Positions 11,453 to 22,721 of a stretch of 64,000 nt of DNA are shown piece after piece; the first letter of the stretch is position 1; every line of letters starts with the position of its first letter. The DNA is from Ovis canadensis (Eukaryota > Chordata > Mammalia > Artiodactyla > Bovidae). The stretch covers positions 132,467,384-132,531,383 of the forward strand of contig NC_091250.1 in NCBI RefSeq assembly GCF_042477335.2, written 5' to 3'. Position numbers and translations under genes: made by a program. A model generated the notes under the pieces. The model made no database searches, was not told the DNA's origin, and saw nothing but the letters and a program-made list of their open reading frames with translations.

Positions 11453-11699
11453 TTATTGAGAATTTTTCATCTGTGTTCATAAGGGATATTAGGTTGTTGC
11501 TTTCTTGTGTCTGTCTGGCTGCTGAACTCACAGGATAAGTTAGGAAATGTTCCCTCCTCTTCAGTTTTTTGGAAGAGTTTGGGAGGAGTTGGTATTACTA
11601 ATATTTCTTGTTTAAATACTGGATAGAATTCACTGATAAAATCTTCACTGTCAAGCCTCTTTTCTTTTCTTGTAGGGAGATATTTTTAAGTGATGTGTT

Positions 11700-11972
11700 T
11701 CTGGCTGGCTGGGTCTTGGTTGCTGTGTGGGCCTTTCTCTGGCGGGGGGGCAGGGGCTGCTCTCCCGCGGGGCACGGGCCTCTCTTGAGGAGCACGGACG
11801 TTAGGCACGTGGGCAGTAGGGGTTGGCATCCCTGGGCTCTGGGGCGTGGGCTCATGGCTGAGGCGCACAGGCTAGGTTGCCCTGCAGCGTCTGGGATCCT
11901 CCCTGATCAGGGATCGAGCCCGTGTCTCCTGCGCTGACACGTGGACTGACCACTGAGCCACCGGGGAGGCCC
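11700..11972 (-). mobile_element. CHR-type SINE
   Basis: Antisense SINE with GC-rich internal part, ending GATCAGGGATCGAGCCCGTG and then CCACTGAGCCACCGGGGAGG. It is inserted in L1. Confidence 0.75.
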
Positions 11973-12011
11973 TGTGGGCAGATCTTTGATTACTGATTCA
12001 CTCTCCTTACT

Positions 12012-12431
12012 GTGGATGTGAGAGCTGGACTGTGAAGAAGGCTGAGCGCCGGAGAATGGATGCGTTTGCACTGTGGTGTTGGAGAAGACTCTTGAGAGTC
12101 CCTTGGACTGCAAGGAGATCCAACCAGTCCATTCTGAAGGAGATCAGCCCTGGGATTTCTTTGGAGGGAATGATGCTAAAGCTGAAGCTCCAGTACTTTG
12201 GCCACCTCATGCGAAGAGTTGACTCATTGGAAAAGACTCTGATGCTGGGAGGGATTGGGGGCAGGAGGAGAAGGGGACGACAGAGGATGAGATGGCTGGA
12301 TGGCATCACGGACTCGATGGACGTGAGTCTGAGTGAACTCCGGGAGATGGTGATGGACAGGGAGGCCTGGCGTGCTGCGATTCATGGGGTCGCAAAGAGT
12401 CGGGCACGACTAAGCGACTGAACTGAACTGA
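12012..12431 (+). mobile_element. BovB LINE 3' fragment with 9-bp target duplication
   Basis: A well-preserved sense 3' end (ORF C-terminus and tail). CTCCTTACT lies at 12003-12011 and again at 12432-12440, after which the L1 phrase continues without loss. This is one of the least diverged BovB pieces here. Confidence 0.93.
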
Positions 12432-12881
12432 CTCCTTACTATTGATAGTTAGATATCTGTTGAGTTTTTGTTTCTCTGTAATTTGGTCTTGGTAGAAATT
12501 GTGTTTTTAAGAATTTGTCTCATCTAGCTTATCTAATTTGCTGGTTTATGGTTGTTCATAGTACTCATTTGTAATCATTTTTATTTTCACAGAATTGGTA
12601 ATATCTCTACTTACATGGCTGATTTTAGTAATTGGTGTTTTCTTTCTTTTTATAATCTGTCTAGCTAAAGTTTATCCATTTTGCTGATCTTTCTGAAGAG
12701 CTAACTTTTGGTTTCATTGATTTCTCTCATAGTTTTTCTGTTCTCTGTTTCATTTATCTCTGCCCTACTGTTCATTTCCCCTTCCTTTGGCTAGCTTTGG
12801 ACTTAGTTTGTTCTTCCTTTTCTAGTTCCTTAACGTGGAAAGTTATATTGCTGATTGGAGATCTTTCTAAGTTTATTGTCG

Positions 12882-13325
12882 TTGCTCACCCACTAGGTCG
12901 TGTCCAGCTCTTTGCGACCCCATCGACTGTAGCACACCAAGCTTCCCTGTCCTTTACCATCTCCTGGAGTTTGCTCAAACTCATGTCCATTGATTTGATG
13001 ATGCCATCCAATCATCTCATCCTCTGTTGTCCCTTTCTCCTCCTGCCCTCAACCTTTCCCAGCATTAGGGTTTTTTCCCAGTGAGTTGGCTCTTTGCATC
13101 AGGTGGCCAAAGTATTGGAGCTTCAGCATCAGTCCTTCCAATGAACATTCAGGGTTGATTTCCTTTAGGATTGACTGGTTTGATCTGTTTGCTGTCCAAA
13201 GGACTCTTAAGAGCCTTCTCCAGCAGCACAGTTCAAAAACATCAATTCTTCGGCTCTCAGCCTTCCTTATGGTCCGGCTCTCACATTTGTACACAACTAC
13301 TGGAGAAACCGTAGCTTTGACTATA
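12882..13325 (-). mobile_element. BovB LINE 3' fragment, antisense
   Basis: Reverse complement of the BovB 3' end (CGTGTCCAGCTCTTTGCGAC near 12899, then CTTTGGCCACC-type sequence). It ends at the tract that in other copies precedes the RT C-terminal region. It abuts the next, sense BovB with no recognisable spacer. Confidence 0.85.
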
Positions 13326-13329
13326 CACC

Positions 13330-16300
13330 CACCGTAGAGCTGCCTGCTGGGTGACCCACAAGCTGGAGAACAGTTATACCAAAGAGGTTCTCATTCTCAC
13401 ACTGTTGCAGAAGTTCTAGGGGGCCGCAACAGACTTCCCCACCTGGCTACCTGGCAAAGGGACTGGCATCCCAGGGAGTCCGATCTTGAAGTCAGCGGGA
13501 CGTGATTACAAGAACTTCCAAAGGACTGGGGAAGCAGACAGAACCTTGTGTGCACCAGGACCCAGGAGAAAGGGGCCGTGATCCCACAGGAGCCTGAGCC
13601 AGACTTGCCTGGGAGTGTGTGAGAGTCGGGCAGAGGTGTGCGTCGGCAGTGGCCAGCTGTGTGCTCAGGGGCACTGGCAGCGGCGGTCCTGGGGGTGCGG
13701 CCTGCTGGCCTCAGTCCTCTTGGCGGAGGTCACCATTACCCATGCCAGAGAGCCTGTAGCCTGCCATAGAGATGGCAACTCTAGCATTGGACCACCTCAG
13801 GCCAAACTACAGGGAAGAAGCGCAGCCCTGCCCATCGGCAGAAGATTGGATTAAAGCTGAGCATGGCCCTGCCCACCAGAGCAGGACCCAGTTTTCCCTG
13901 TAGCCAGTCCCTCCCATCAGGAAGCTTGCACAAGCCTCTTACCCTTCTCCATCAGCGGGCAGACAGAATGAAAACCACAGTCACAGAAAACTAACCAAAC
14001 TGATCACACGGACCACAGCTTTGTCTAACTCAGTGAGACTGTGAGCCGTGCTGTGTAGAGCCATGCGAGATGGACGGGTCCTGGTAGGGAGTCTTGACAA
14101 AATGCGGTCCATTGGAGAAGGGAATGGCAAACCACTTCAGCGTTCTTGCCTGGGAAACCCCACGAGCAGTGTGAAGAGGCGAAAAGATACGACACTGCAA
14201 GATGAGCTCCGCAGGCTGGTCGGCGCCTGGTGTGTCACTGGAGGAGAGCAGAGAAGTAGCTCCAGAGGAAGGAAAAGGCTGAGCCGAAGTGCAGACGCCC
14301 AGTTGCGGATGTGTCTGGTGCTGAAGCTAAAGTCCAGTGCTATGAAGAAAAGGATTGCCGAGGAGCCAGGGATATTAGCCCATGAATCAAGGGGCATCGA
14401 TTTACCTTGGTCGAACAAGAGTTGGCAAGAGTGAAATCGACATTTTAAGAATTAGTACACTAAAATGGATGACAGCGGGTGAGCTTAACTCAGGTGAGCA
14501 TTACCTCTACTACCGCGGGCGAGAATCCCATAGAAGAAACGGAGTAGCCCTCACAGTCAACAAGAGAGTCCGAATGCAGTACTAGGGTGCACTCTCAAAA
14601 ACAACAGAATGATCTTGGTTTGTTTCCAAGGCAAACCATTCAATATCACAGTAATCCAGGTCTATGCCCCAGCCACTAATGCTGAAGAAGCTGAAGTTGA
14701 ACGGTTCTATGAAGACCTACAAGACCTTCCAGAACTAACACCAAAAAAAGATGTCCTTTTTATCATAGGGGACTGGAATACAAAAGTAGGAAGTCAAGAG
14801 ATACCTGGAGTAACAGGCAAGTTTGGCCTTGGAGTACAAAATGAAGCAGGGCAAAGGCTAACAGAGAACAGACTGGTCATAGCAAACACCCTCTTCCAAC
14901 AACGCAAGAGAAGACTCTACACGTGGACATCACCAGATGGTCAGTACTGAAATCAGAATGATTATATTCTTTGCAGTCGAAGATGAAGAAGCTCCACACA
15001 GTCAGGAAAAATAAGACCAGGAGCTGACTGTGGCTCACATAACGAGTTTCTTATTGTAAAATTCAGACTTAAATTGAAGAAAGTAGGGAAAACCACCAGC
15101 CCATTCAGGTATGACTTAAATCAAATTTCTTATGATTATACAATGGAAATTTGACAGATAGATTCAAGAGATTGGATCTGATAGACAGAGTGCCTGAAGA
15201 ACTGTGGATGGAGGTTTGTGACATTGTGTAGGAGGCAGGGATCAAAACCATCCCCAAGAAGAAGGAATTCTACAAGGCAAAATGGTTGTCAAAAGCCCTT
15301 ACAAATAGCTGAGAAGAGAAGAGAAATAAAAGGCCAAGGAGAAAAGGAAAGCCATCTGAATGCTCAGTTCTAAGACTAGCAAGGAGAGATAAGACAGCCT
15401 TAAATGAACAATGCAAAGAAATAGAGGAAAGCGAGAGAATGGGAAAGACTAGAGATTTCTCCAAGAAAAGTAGAGATAGCAAGGGAACATTTCACGCAGA
15501 GATGGGCACAATGAAGGGCAGAAACAGTGTGGACTTGACGGAAGCAGAAGAGGTGGCAAGCGCGCTCAGAAGGGCTACACAAGAGAGGTCTTCCCGACCC
15601 AGGGGACCACGGCAGTGTGACCACCCACCTAGAGCCAGACGCTCTGGAACGCGAAGTTGGGTGGGCCTTGGGAAGCAGCGCTGCGAACAAGGCTAGTAGG
15701 TAGAGGGGATCGATTTCTGCTGAGCTGTTTCAAATTCTAAGAGGTGATGTTACAGTGCTGCACTCAATATGTCTGAATCTGGAAGACTCAGCAGTGGCCG
15801 CAGGACTGGAAAAGGTCAGTTTTCATTCCAGTCCCAAAGAAGGGCAATGCCAAAGAATATTCAAACTACCACACAGTTGCACTCATCTCACACTGAGCAA
15901 GATAATGCTCAAAATCCTTCAAGCCAGTCTTCAACAGTACGTGAACCAAGAACTTCCCGGTGTAGAAGATGGACTTAGGAAAGGCAGAGGAACCAGAAAT
16001 CAAATTGCCAGCATCAATTGGATCACAGAAAAAAGCAAAGCAATTCCAGAAAAACATCTGCTTCATTGACTATGCAAAAGCCTTTGACTGTGGATCATTC
16101 TTCAAGAGATGGGAATACCAGACCATCTTACCTTCTTCCTGAGAAAGCTGTATGCAGGTCAAGAAGCAACAGTTAGAACTGGATATAGAACCACGGACTG
16201 GTTCCAAATTGGGAAAAGAGTACGTCAAGGCTGTATATTGTCACCCTGCTAATTTAAGTTAGATGCAGAGTACATCATGTGAAATGCTGGGCTGGATGAA

Positions 16301-17131
16301 GCACAAGCTGGAATCAAGATTGCTGGGAGAAATAGAAACAACCTCAGATATGCAGATGATACCACCCTTATGGGAGAAAGCAAAGAGGAACTAAAGAGCC
16401 TCTTGATGAAAGTGAAAGAGGAGAGTGAAAAAGCTGGCTTAAAACTCAACATTCAAAAAACGAAGATCATGGCATTCGGTCCCATCGCTACATGGCAAAC
16501 AGATGGGGAAACAATGGAAACAATGAGAGACTTTATTTTTTTGAGCTCCAAAATCACTGCAGATGGTGATTGCAGCCATGAAATTAAAAGACAGTTGCTC
16601 CTTGGAAGAAAAGCTATGACCAACCTAGACAGCATATTAAAAAGCAGAGACATTACTTTGCTGACAAAGGTTCCTGTAGTCAAAGCTCTGGTTGTTCCAG
16701 TGGTCATGTATGGATGTGAGAGTTGGACCATAAAGAAGGCTTGAGTGCTGAAGCATTGATGCTTTTGAACTGTGCTGTTGGAGAAGACTCTCGACTCCCT
16801 TGGACTGCAGGAAAATCCAACCAGTCCATCCTGAAGGAAATCAGTCCTGAATATTCATTGGAAGGACTGATCCTGAAGCCGAAGCTCCAATACTTTGGCC
16901 ATCTCATGTGAAGAACTGACTCACTGTTTCCAGTGTTTTCAGACCCTGACGCTGGGAAAGATTGAAGGCAGGAGGAGAAGAGGGTGGCAGAGGATGAGAT
17001 GGGTGGATGGCATCTTCGACTCGGTGGACGTGCGTTGAGCAAGCTCCGGGAGATGGTGAGGGACAGGGAGGCCTGGAGTGCTGCTGTCCATGGGGTTGCA
17101 GAGTCGGAGACGCCTGAGCGACTGAGACCTT
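13330..17131 (+). mobile_element. near full-length BovB (RTE) LINE, inactive
   Basis: It contains 5'-UTR-like sequence (about 13340-14100), the endonuclease region (about 14380-14960, including GDWN of the EEP nuclease fold near 14770), the linker, the RT domain and the 3' tail. The YADD catalytic box at 16349-16360 is intact. The ORF is destroyed by several frameshifts and stops, and the first nuclease block reads ISTLKW where I expect ISELKW, which would remove a catalytic Glu. BovB is a known horizontally transferred RTE family that supplies the machinery for Bov-tA SINEs. It lies on the same strand as TNIP2, within intron 1. Confidence 0.9.
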
Positions 17132-17144
17132 ACTTGGAAGTACA

Positions 17145-17290
17145 GCTTTTGCAGGTGTGATAAAGTGAGGTCCTCCTGGACTAGGGTTGGCCCTAATCCG
17201 GTGCCTGGTATCCTTATAAGACAGCCCGTGAAGATGGAGGCGGAGACGGGGTGACGCGTGCAGTTTCTAAAGGTGGTTACGAACCGGACT
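17145..17290. repeat. MaLR/LTR-like fragment (tentative)
   Basis: GGTCCTCCTGGACTAGGGTT, then CCTAATCCGGTGCCTGGTAT and TCCTTATAAGA match the internal phrase of MLT1-type LTRs as I remember it. It is short and diverged. Confidence 0.45.
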
Positions 17291-17529
17291 AGGACACGTA
17301 GCCAGATGGGCCAGTGTGTCTCCCACTTCAGAGCAACAAGTGCTGAAACCTGGGGGCTGCAGGGGCCCGGGGTCTGCACGCAGCTGTGGGGCGGTAGGTC
17401 AGGCGGCCCTTGGCGGGCGGGAGCAGCCTGCAGTGGCCTGCCTCGTTCCTCCGGCGCCGGCTGGCCCCTGGCGGTGAGGCTCTCAGTGCGGCAAGTCTGC
17501 GCGCGAGCCAGGTGGGTCCTTCTGGCCTC

Positions 17530-17757
17530 TGCTCACGGCTGTGCCGGCTCTTCGGCGCTCCGGCCTATCTCCGGCGCGGGGTAGGGGCCTCTCGCTCGGT
17601 GGCTCCTCTGGCCTGGAGCTCAGGTTCAGAGCGAGTGGGCTTCAGGTGTTGCAGCCCGTGGGCTCGGCCGGTGGTGCAGGCACGTGGGGGTCTTTTCCAC
17701 GGCTCAGGCCCGTGTCCCCTGCACTGACAGATTCTTAACCCGTGGGCCACCAGGGAC
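17530..17757 (-). mobile_element. CHR-type SINE
   Basis: Antisense SINE, GC-rich, ending GATTCTTAACCCGTGGGCCA then CCAGGGA. Confidence 0.7.
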
Positions 17758-18816
17758 GCCAGAGCCAGGTCGTTTCTAAACTGCTGTTTGAAAGAAGAGT
17801 TTTAAGACAAAACAGCCAGTGCACCCTTCAGATGCACAGTCCTCCCCCAGTCGACCAGGTGCGGTCGTTCTGGGTCTGTGTTGCCAACAGGTGGAGAAGG
17901 GGCCCTGGTCCTGGTGGCGGCACCCCCCGCCTTCTTCGCAGACACTCCTGGCCTCCTGGGGCGGGTGCGGCGAGGAGCGTCTTCAGGAAGCCCCACGAGC
18001 CCCTGAAGCCGGGGACCTCCTGCCGCGCTGTTGCTCGGCCTGTCTCCATCTGAGCAGCTCAGGATGCTTGCAGGTGAGGTGCTGCCCGAAGTCCTCCGGC
18101 CTCACAGAGGATGTGAGGGGGCCGCGGGAGGTGGAGGCAGAGGCTGGGGCGGCCGGTCGCTGCCTCCTTAGGTTCGCTGCCTTCCCGGTCACTCACCCCC
18201 GTGAGCCTTAGAAGCCGGCCCCACAGGGCCTGGCCTGCACTGGTGGTGCGTGCAGACCCTGCGTATTTTCATATGTACATTGATACCTTTCACACACACA
18301 GCACGTGTTTACCCTGAGTACTCTTCCGTATCAGATAGAGACGAGGACAGAGGCGCTGCTGCTGAAGCCACAGCCTCTGACCTGAGTGGCTTTTCAGGGA
18401 GGTGACCGTCCCCGCGGGACAGGGCTCTGTGCTCAGTGATTCCTCCAGATTCGGTTTTGAGCCACTGGGAGGGGGACTTGGTGCAGCTTAGGTGCGTGTG
18501 TCCGTGTTCTCGGGCACATCCGTCCCCGTGGCAGTGACAGGGTCCCCACAGGGCTGTGCTGCTGGACGGGAAGCTGCGCCCGGGGAGGCTGGGCTGTGCT
18601 GGCCCGGGTCTGTGTCCCCTGGAGGGAGGCCTCCTGCCGTATTTCCCACAGGAAGGCACAGGACAGGGCCTTGCAGGCTGTGGGCCTTCAGAAGTGGCCA
18701 GTGTTTAAGGAACACAAGTAAGTGCGAGGCCCAGCGCCAGGTCTGGGTTTGTGCCTTGAGGTTCCGTGCCCCTGGAACAGTCTGCAGAGGCAGCCTGCCC
18801 TCCCATTGAGGGCGGG
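17758..18816. other. TNIP2 intron 1, no gene recognised
   Basis: GC-rich intronic DNA. Open frames on both strands show no family signature and no paired splice signals that would make a convincing exon. Confidence 0.55.
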
Positions 18817-19028
18817 GCTTCCCTGGTGGCTCAGAGTTAAAGCGTCTGCCTGTAGTGCGGGAGACCTGGGTTCGATCCCTGGATCAGGAAGATCCCCAGG
18901 AGAAGGAAATGGCACCCTCTCCGGTATTCTTGCCTGGAGAATCCCATGGACGGAGGAGCCTGGTGGGCTGCAGTCCACAGGGTTGCAAAGAGTTGGACAC
19001 AACTGAGCGACTTCACTTTCACTTCCGG
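18817..19028 (+). mobile_element. Bov-tA SINE
   Basis: Complete head and body: GCTTCCCTGGTGGCTCAGAG, GGTTCGATCCCTGGATCAGG, and the terminal GAGCGACTTCACTTTCACTT. Confidence 0.92.
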
Positions 19029-19989
19029 CTAAGAAGGCTGTAGTTGGCTCTCGTTGCCCTATCTGGATGGGGCTCACTCAGACCAAGTCCCTTGGCAGCC
19101 TCAGCTGTGTGGACGGGCTCGGAAGGCCTTGGACAGGGCCTGCAGGGCCGGCCTGGTGCTGGAGGGCTGTGTGCCGGGAGGAGGTTCTGATGCCCGCTGG
19201 CCAGGTCCAGAGAGAGGCCTCTTTTCCTCCTTCAGCCCAGCGGTGAGGTCATCAGGGCCCAAAGGAAGGATGAAGTAGTGGCCTTCCAAGAACGGGCCTT
19301 GCCCGGCTTGGCTGTGATGCCCGTGAGGTCAGAGGGCAGTGAGGTGCGATGGGCTGATGGCGCGCCAGCGCTGGACAGCTTTGGGCGAGATCCCCGCTGA
19401 TGAGGTTGATCCGCTGGTGCTCGTCACACCCATTGTCGCCAGCCCTGATTTCCTGTCCACCTGGTGCTGGCTGCGGCCCGCGTGCCAGGGCCTGACCTCG
19501 CTTCCTCGCCCGCTGCCCTCACGAGTGAGTCCCTGTCTTGGAAGCAGGGCCCAGGGAAGCGTCTTCCCCGAGGCCTTTCCCAAGGGAGCCAGGCCGACTG
19601 ATTGTTCTAATGGGGTTTCCCTTCCTTGCTGTCTTTCTGGTCACTTCTGGAGCAAAGTCTGAGGAAAGCGGGGAGAAGAGCGCCCTTACAGTTCCCCGAG
19701 GGAGCTCTGGTGGTCCAGTGCCTCGCGCCTCGCTTCCGCTGCCGGGGCCTGGGCTCGACCCCTCGTCGGGAAACAGATCCTGTGAGCTGCGTGAGAAAAC
19801 TTCCCCGAGAGAAAGAGGACGAGGCTTTCAGAGTATTTCTGGTCACCTGGTTAGCGCGCTGCCGTCACGGACTGGGCTTATCTGTGGATGGGGCGTGACC
19901 GATGCTCAGGGAGCAGCTCTCGCCTCATGGATGTGGGTCTGGGCCCAGGGAGGGACCCAGAGCCTGGCCGTGCCCCTGAGTCCCCCAGT
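19029..19989. other. TNIP2 intron 1, mostly unassigned
   Basis: GC-rich intron. A diverged CHR-type SINE on + is recognisable at about 19690-19800 (GAGCTCTGGTGGTCCAGTGC, then GGGCTCGACCCCTCGTCGGG). Nothing else was identified. Confidence 0.55.
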
Positions 19990-20600
19990 TGTTTAATTTT
20001 GTTGAGGTACAGCTGATTTACAGTATTTCGTTAATTCTACTATACAGCAAAGTGAGGCAGTTCTGTGCACATAAGACTGTGTATGTCTACACGCGTGTGT
20101 GAGTCAGTCGCTCAGCTGTGTCCAGCTCTTTGCGACCCCGTAAACTGTGGACAGGCCCCTCTGTCCATGGGACTTCCCGGGCGACAGTACCGGAGTGGGT
20201 TGCCGTGCCCTCCTCCAGGGGCTCTTCCTGGCCCAGGGACCGAGCCCAGGCCTCCTGCGTCGCGCGCGGGTCCCTTACCGTCTGAGCCACCGGGCAGCCC
20301 GCGCGTGTATCTGTATGTGTCGAGTGTGGACTCTTTTCGTGCTCTTTCCCGTATGCTATATCACAGGATGCTGAATACAGTGCCCTCTGCTCTACAGTAG
20401 GGCCTTGTTGGTTCCTTCTCTGTTAATTGTTCGCGTCTCCTAATCCCAAACTCCCACCCCAGCCCTCCCGGCTCGCCCTACCCCTTGGCAACCTCAGGAG
20501 TGTCCTCTGTTTCTGTGTGGTGGGTAGATTCCACATATAATGATATATGGTATTGGTCTTTTTCTTTCTGACTTCAGTATGATAGCCTCTAGGTCCATCC
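19990..20600 (-). mobile_element. L1 3'-UTR fragment, split by Bov-tA
   Basis: Reads on + as the antisense of an artiodactyl L1 3' end (GAGGTACAGCTGATTTACAG, and later ATCACAGGATGCTGAATACA, CTCTAGGTCCATCCC). The two halves flank the SINE at 20096-20303. Confidence 0.8.
20096..20303 (-). mobile_element. Bov-tA SINE in L1
   Basis: Reverse-complement Bov-tA: GTGTGAGTCAGTCGCTCAGC at one end and GTCTGAGCCACCGGGCAGCC at the other. Confidence 0.88.
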
Positions 20601-20604
20601 CATC

Positions 20605-20745
20605 AGTTCTTCTTTGAATATTTTGTTTGGCTGTGCCGGGTCGTAGTTGTAGCATGTGGCGTCTAGCTCCCTGACAGGAATGGAACCCAGGCCCCAGCAT
20701 TGGGAGCTTGGAGTTCCAGCCACTGGACCAGCAGGGAAATGCCCA
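20605..20745 (-). mobile_element. CHR-type SINE
   Basis: Antisense SINE directly after the L1 end: TTGGCTGTGCCGGGTCGTAG, CCTGACAGGAATGGAACCCA, CCACTGGACCAGCAGGGAAA. Confidence 0.8.
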
Positions 20746-21515
20746 CAATTACCTCCTAACCCCAGGCTTGGGCAGGCCCAGCTGCGAGCCTTCTAGGGAT
20801 GCACCCCGTGGCTGTGTTCGCAGGAGGGCGCGACAGCTGGAGGCGTGTGCTCAGCCAGCCTGCACTCTGGGTGAAGCTCCAGGCTGTAGTTGAGAAAAAC
20901 AGGCAGGTTGTGCGCTGCTGTGGGACACAGCATTTTACCAGGGAGCAGAAAAGCAGGGCACCAGGACAGTGCTGTCAGACCCCCGAGTGTAATATACACG
21001 TGCCAGACGCTTGTCAGCACCCTGGTGAGACCCCTGGCCAGGTTGTGAGCAGTGGTTGCCTCTGAAGAGTGTGGCAGGCTGCTGGGGGAAAAGGAAGTTT
21101 TCGTTTATTTGCTTCTGTGTTTGAAGCTTTGAGAACCATGCACGTTTTTGCTTTGTCCTAAAGCACTTAGGAGAGGGCTCGTTGAGGGTTGTGCCCGTGG
21201 CGGGGAGGTTCTGGGTCCCTCGTGTGAGCGTGAGCAGAGCTCCGAAGCACCCTGCCACACCCCCAGTGCGCGAAGGCTCCGCCCTGGCTTTCCAGAAGCT
21301 GTTTTCCCCCATGCAGGATGGATGGGCGCCTCCTGCTGCACCTCCCCTGCGTGCTCGTTACGGCGGACGTTACTCTGAAAGTGGGACAGCACAGAACCGA
21401 GGGCAGAACCCAACTGGGGGCGCTGAAAGCCCGCGGCATCTGAAGGATGTTGGTCGGGGATACTAGCTTCCCAGAGCTGCTCTAACATCAGCTGGGTGGC
21501 CTAAGGCAATAATAG
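20746..21515. other. TNIP2 intron 1, no gene recognised
   Basis: No coding, RNA or repeat signature was identified. Overlapping frames on both strands reflect GC content. Confidence 0.55.
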
Positions 21516-21722
21516 ACAGGCTTCCTGGGGGCACTGGTGGTAAAGAACCCACCTGCCAATGCAAGAGACGCAAGAGACTTGGGCTGGATCCCTGGGTCAG
21601 GAAGACCCCTGGAGGAGGGCATGGCAACCCACTGCAGTACTCTTGCCTGGAGAATCCCATGCACAGAGGAGCCTGGCGGCTGCCGTCCATACAGCCACAG
21701 AGCTGGGCGTGAGCGAGCACGC
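21516..21722 (+). mobile_element. Bov-tA SINE
   Basis: GGCTTCCTGGGGGCACTGGT, then a degenerate tRNA-like B box and GGAGGAGGGCATGGCAACCC. Confidence 0.85.
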
Positions 21723-22330
21723 ACAGCCCAAAGGCAGTAGATACTTGATCTTCGCTGCTCTGAAGGCCAGAAGCCCCGAGTCGGGGTGTGGGGGTGGGTC
21801 CTTCTCTTCAGCGTCCAGTGGCTGCTGGCGCCCTGGCGGCCTCTGCCTTTGGCCACATGCACCCTCCTCTGTGTGTCCACACTTGCCTCTTATGAGGACA
21901 CTGGATGTTGGATTTGGGTCCATCAGATCCAGCGTGCCTTCATCTTAACTAGTTACATCTTCACGGACTGAACAGCTGTCTGGAAACAGCTAAATGAAGT
22001 CACGTTCCCAGGTGTCGGGTGAGAACGTGGGCATGGCTTTGGGGGCTGCCCACCTCGGGGGAGTTTCTGCCCTTTCTTTCAAGAGGTTTGGGATTGCCAC
22101 ACTTACTAATTTGATGATGTAAAATCTAACATTATGAGTTTTCTCTTGAAAACAGAATTTTAGATGACGTTTCAGATAGAACTTTTGGGGCTGACAACTC
22201 CTGAGTTAATCATCCATCCAGAAGCCAGCCTCCGAATGAACGTGTTTGTTACATACGGATGGGCGTCTGTGCCTGTCTTCTGCTTTGTGAACGTTTATTT
22301 CTGATGTTGCTTCTTTCAGTCAGATCAGTT

Positions 22331-22684
22331 CCGTTTAGTTGCTCAGTCATTTCCGACTCTTTGCAACCCGACCCCATGGACTGCAGCACACCAGGCCTCC
22401 CTGTCCATCACCAAGTCCTGAAGCTTGCACAAACTCATGTCCGTCAAGTCAGTGATGCCATCCAAGCATCTCATCCTCTGTCGTCCCCTTCTCCTCCACC
22501 TCCAATCTTTCCCAGCATCAGGGTCTTTTCCAATGAGTCAGTTCTTCGCGTCAGGTGGCCAAAGTACTGGAGTTTCAGCTTCAGCATCAGTCCTTCCGAT
22601 GAATATTCAGGACTGATCTCCTTTAGGATGGACTGGTTAGATCTCCTTGCAGTCCAAGGGACTCTCAAGAGTTCTCCAGCACCA
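22331..22684 (-). mobile_element. BovB LINE 3' fragment at the TNIP2 exon 2 acceptor
   Basis: Antisense BovB 3' end with a 14-bp target duplication, CAGTCAGATCAGTT, at 22317-22330 and 22685-22698. The insertion junction lies 37 bp upstream of coding exon 2, so the right-hand duplication plus 23 nt is all that remains of the original sequence between the element and the acceptor. Confidence 0.94.
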
Positions 22685-22721
22685 CAGTCAGATCAGTTGT
22701 GCTTTTAAATCTTCCCCTTAG

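Larger units (their letters stand above)
5155..12880 (-). mobile_element. old L1 LINE (antisense), heavily interrupted
   Basis: Starting at a T-run (about 5160-5182, the poly(A) tail read on the other strand), the + strand reads as the reverse complement of an L1 3' UTR and then ORF2. Landmarks include the words around 5290-5450, 6060-6100 (GATGTTGAGCATCGTTTCGT), 7190-7330, 7640-7980, 10120-10480, 10850-11310, 11450-11700 and 12440-12880. The pieces remain in order, so this is mostly one old insertion opened by later BovB and SINE elements. All frames are broken. Confidence 0.8.

Noticed and set aside
14609-14950. Possible host endonuclease/phosphatase gene
   Set aside because: It is the EEP endonuclease portion of the near full-length BovB, broken on both sides.
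18840-18910. tRNA gene (A/B-box-like sequence)
   Set aside because: It is the tRNA-derived head of a Bov-tA SINE; the same head recurs at many sites, followed by Bov-A sequence.
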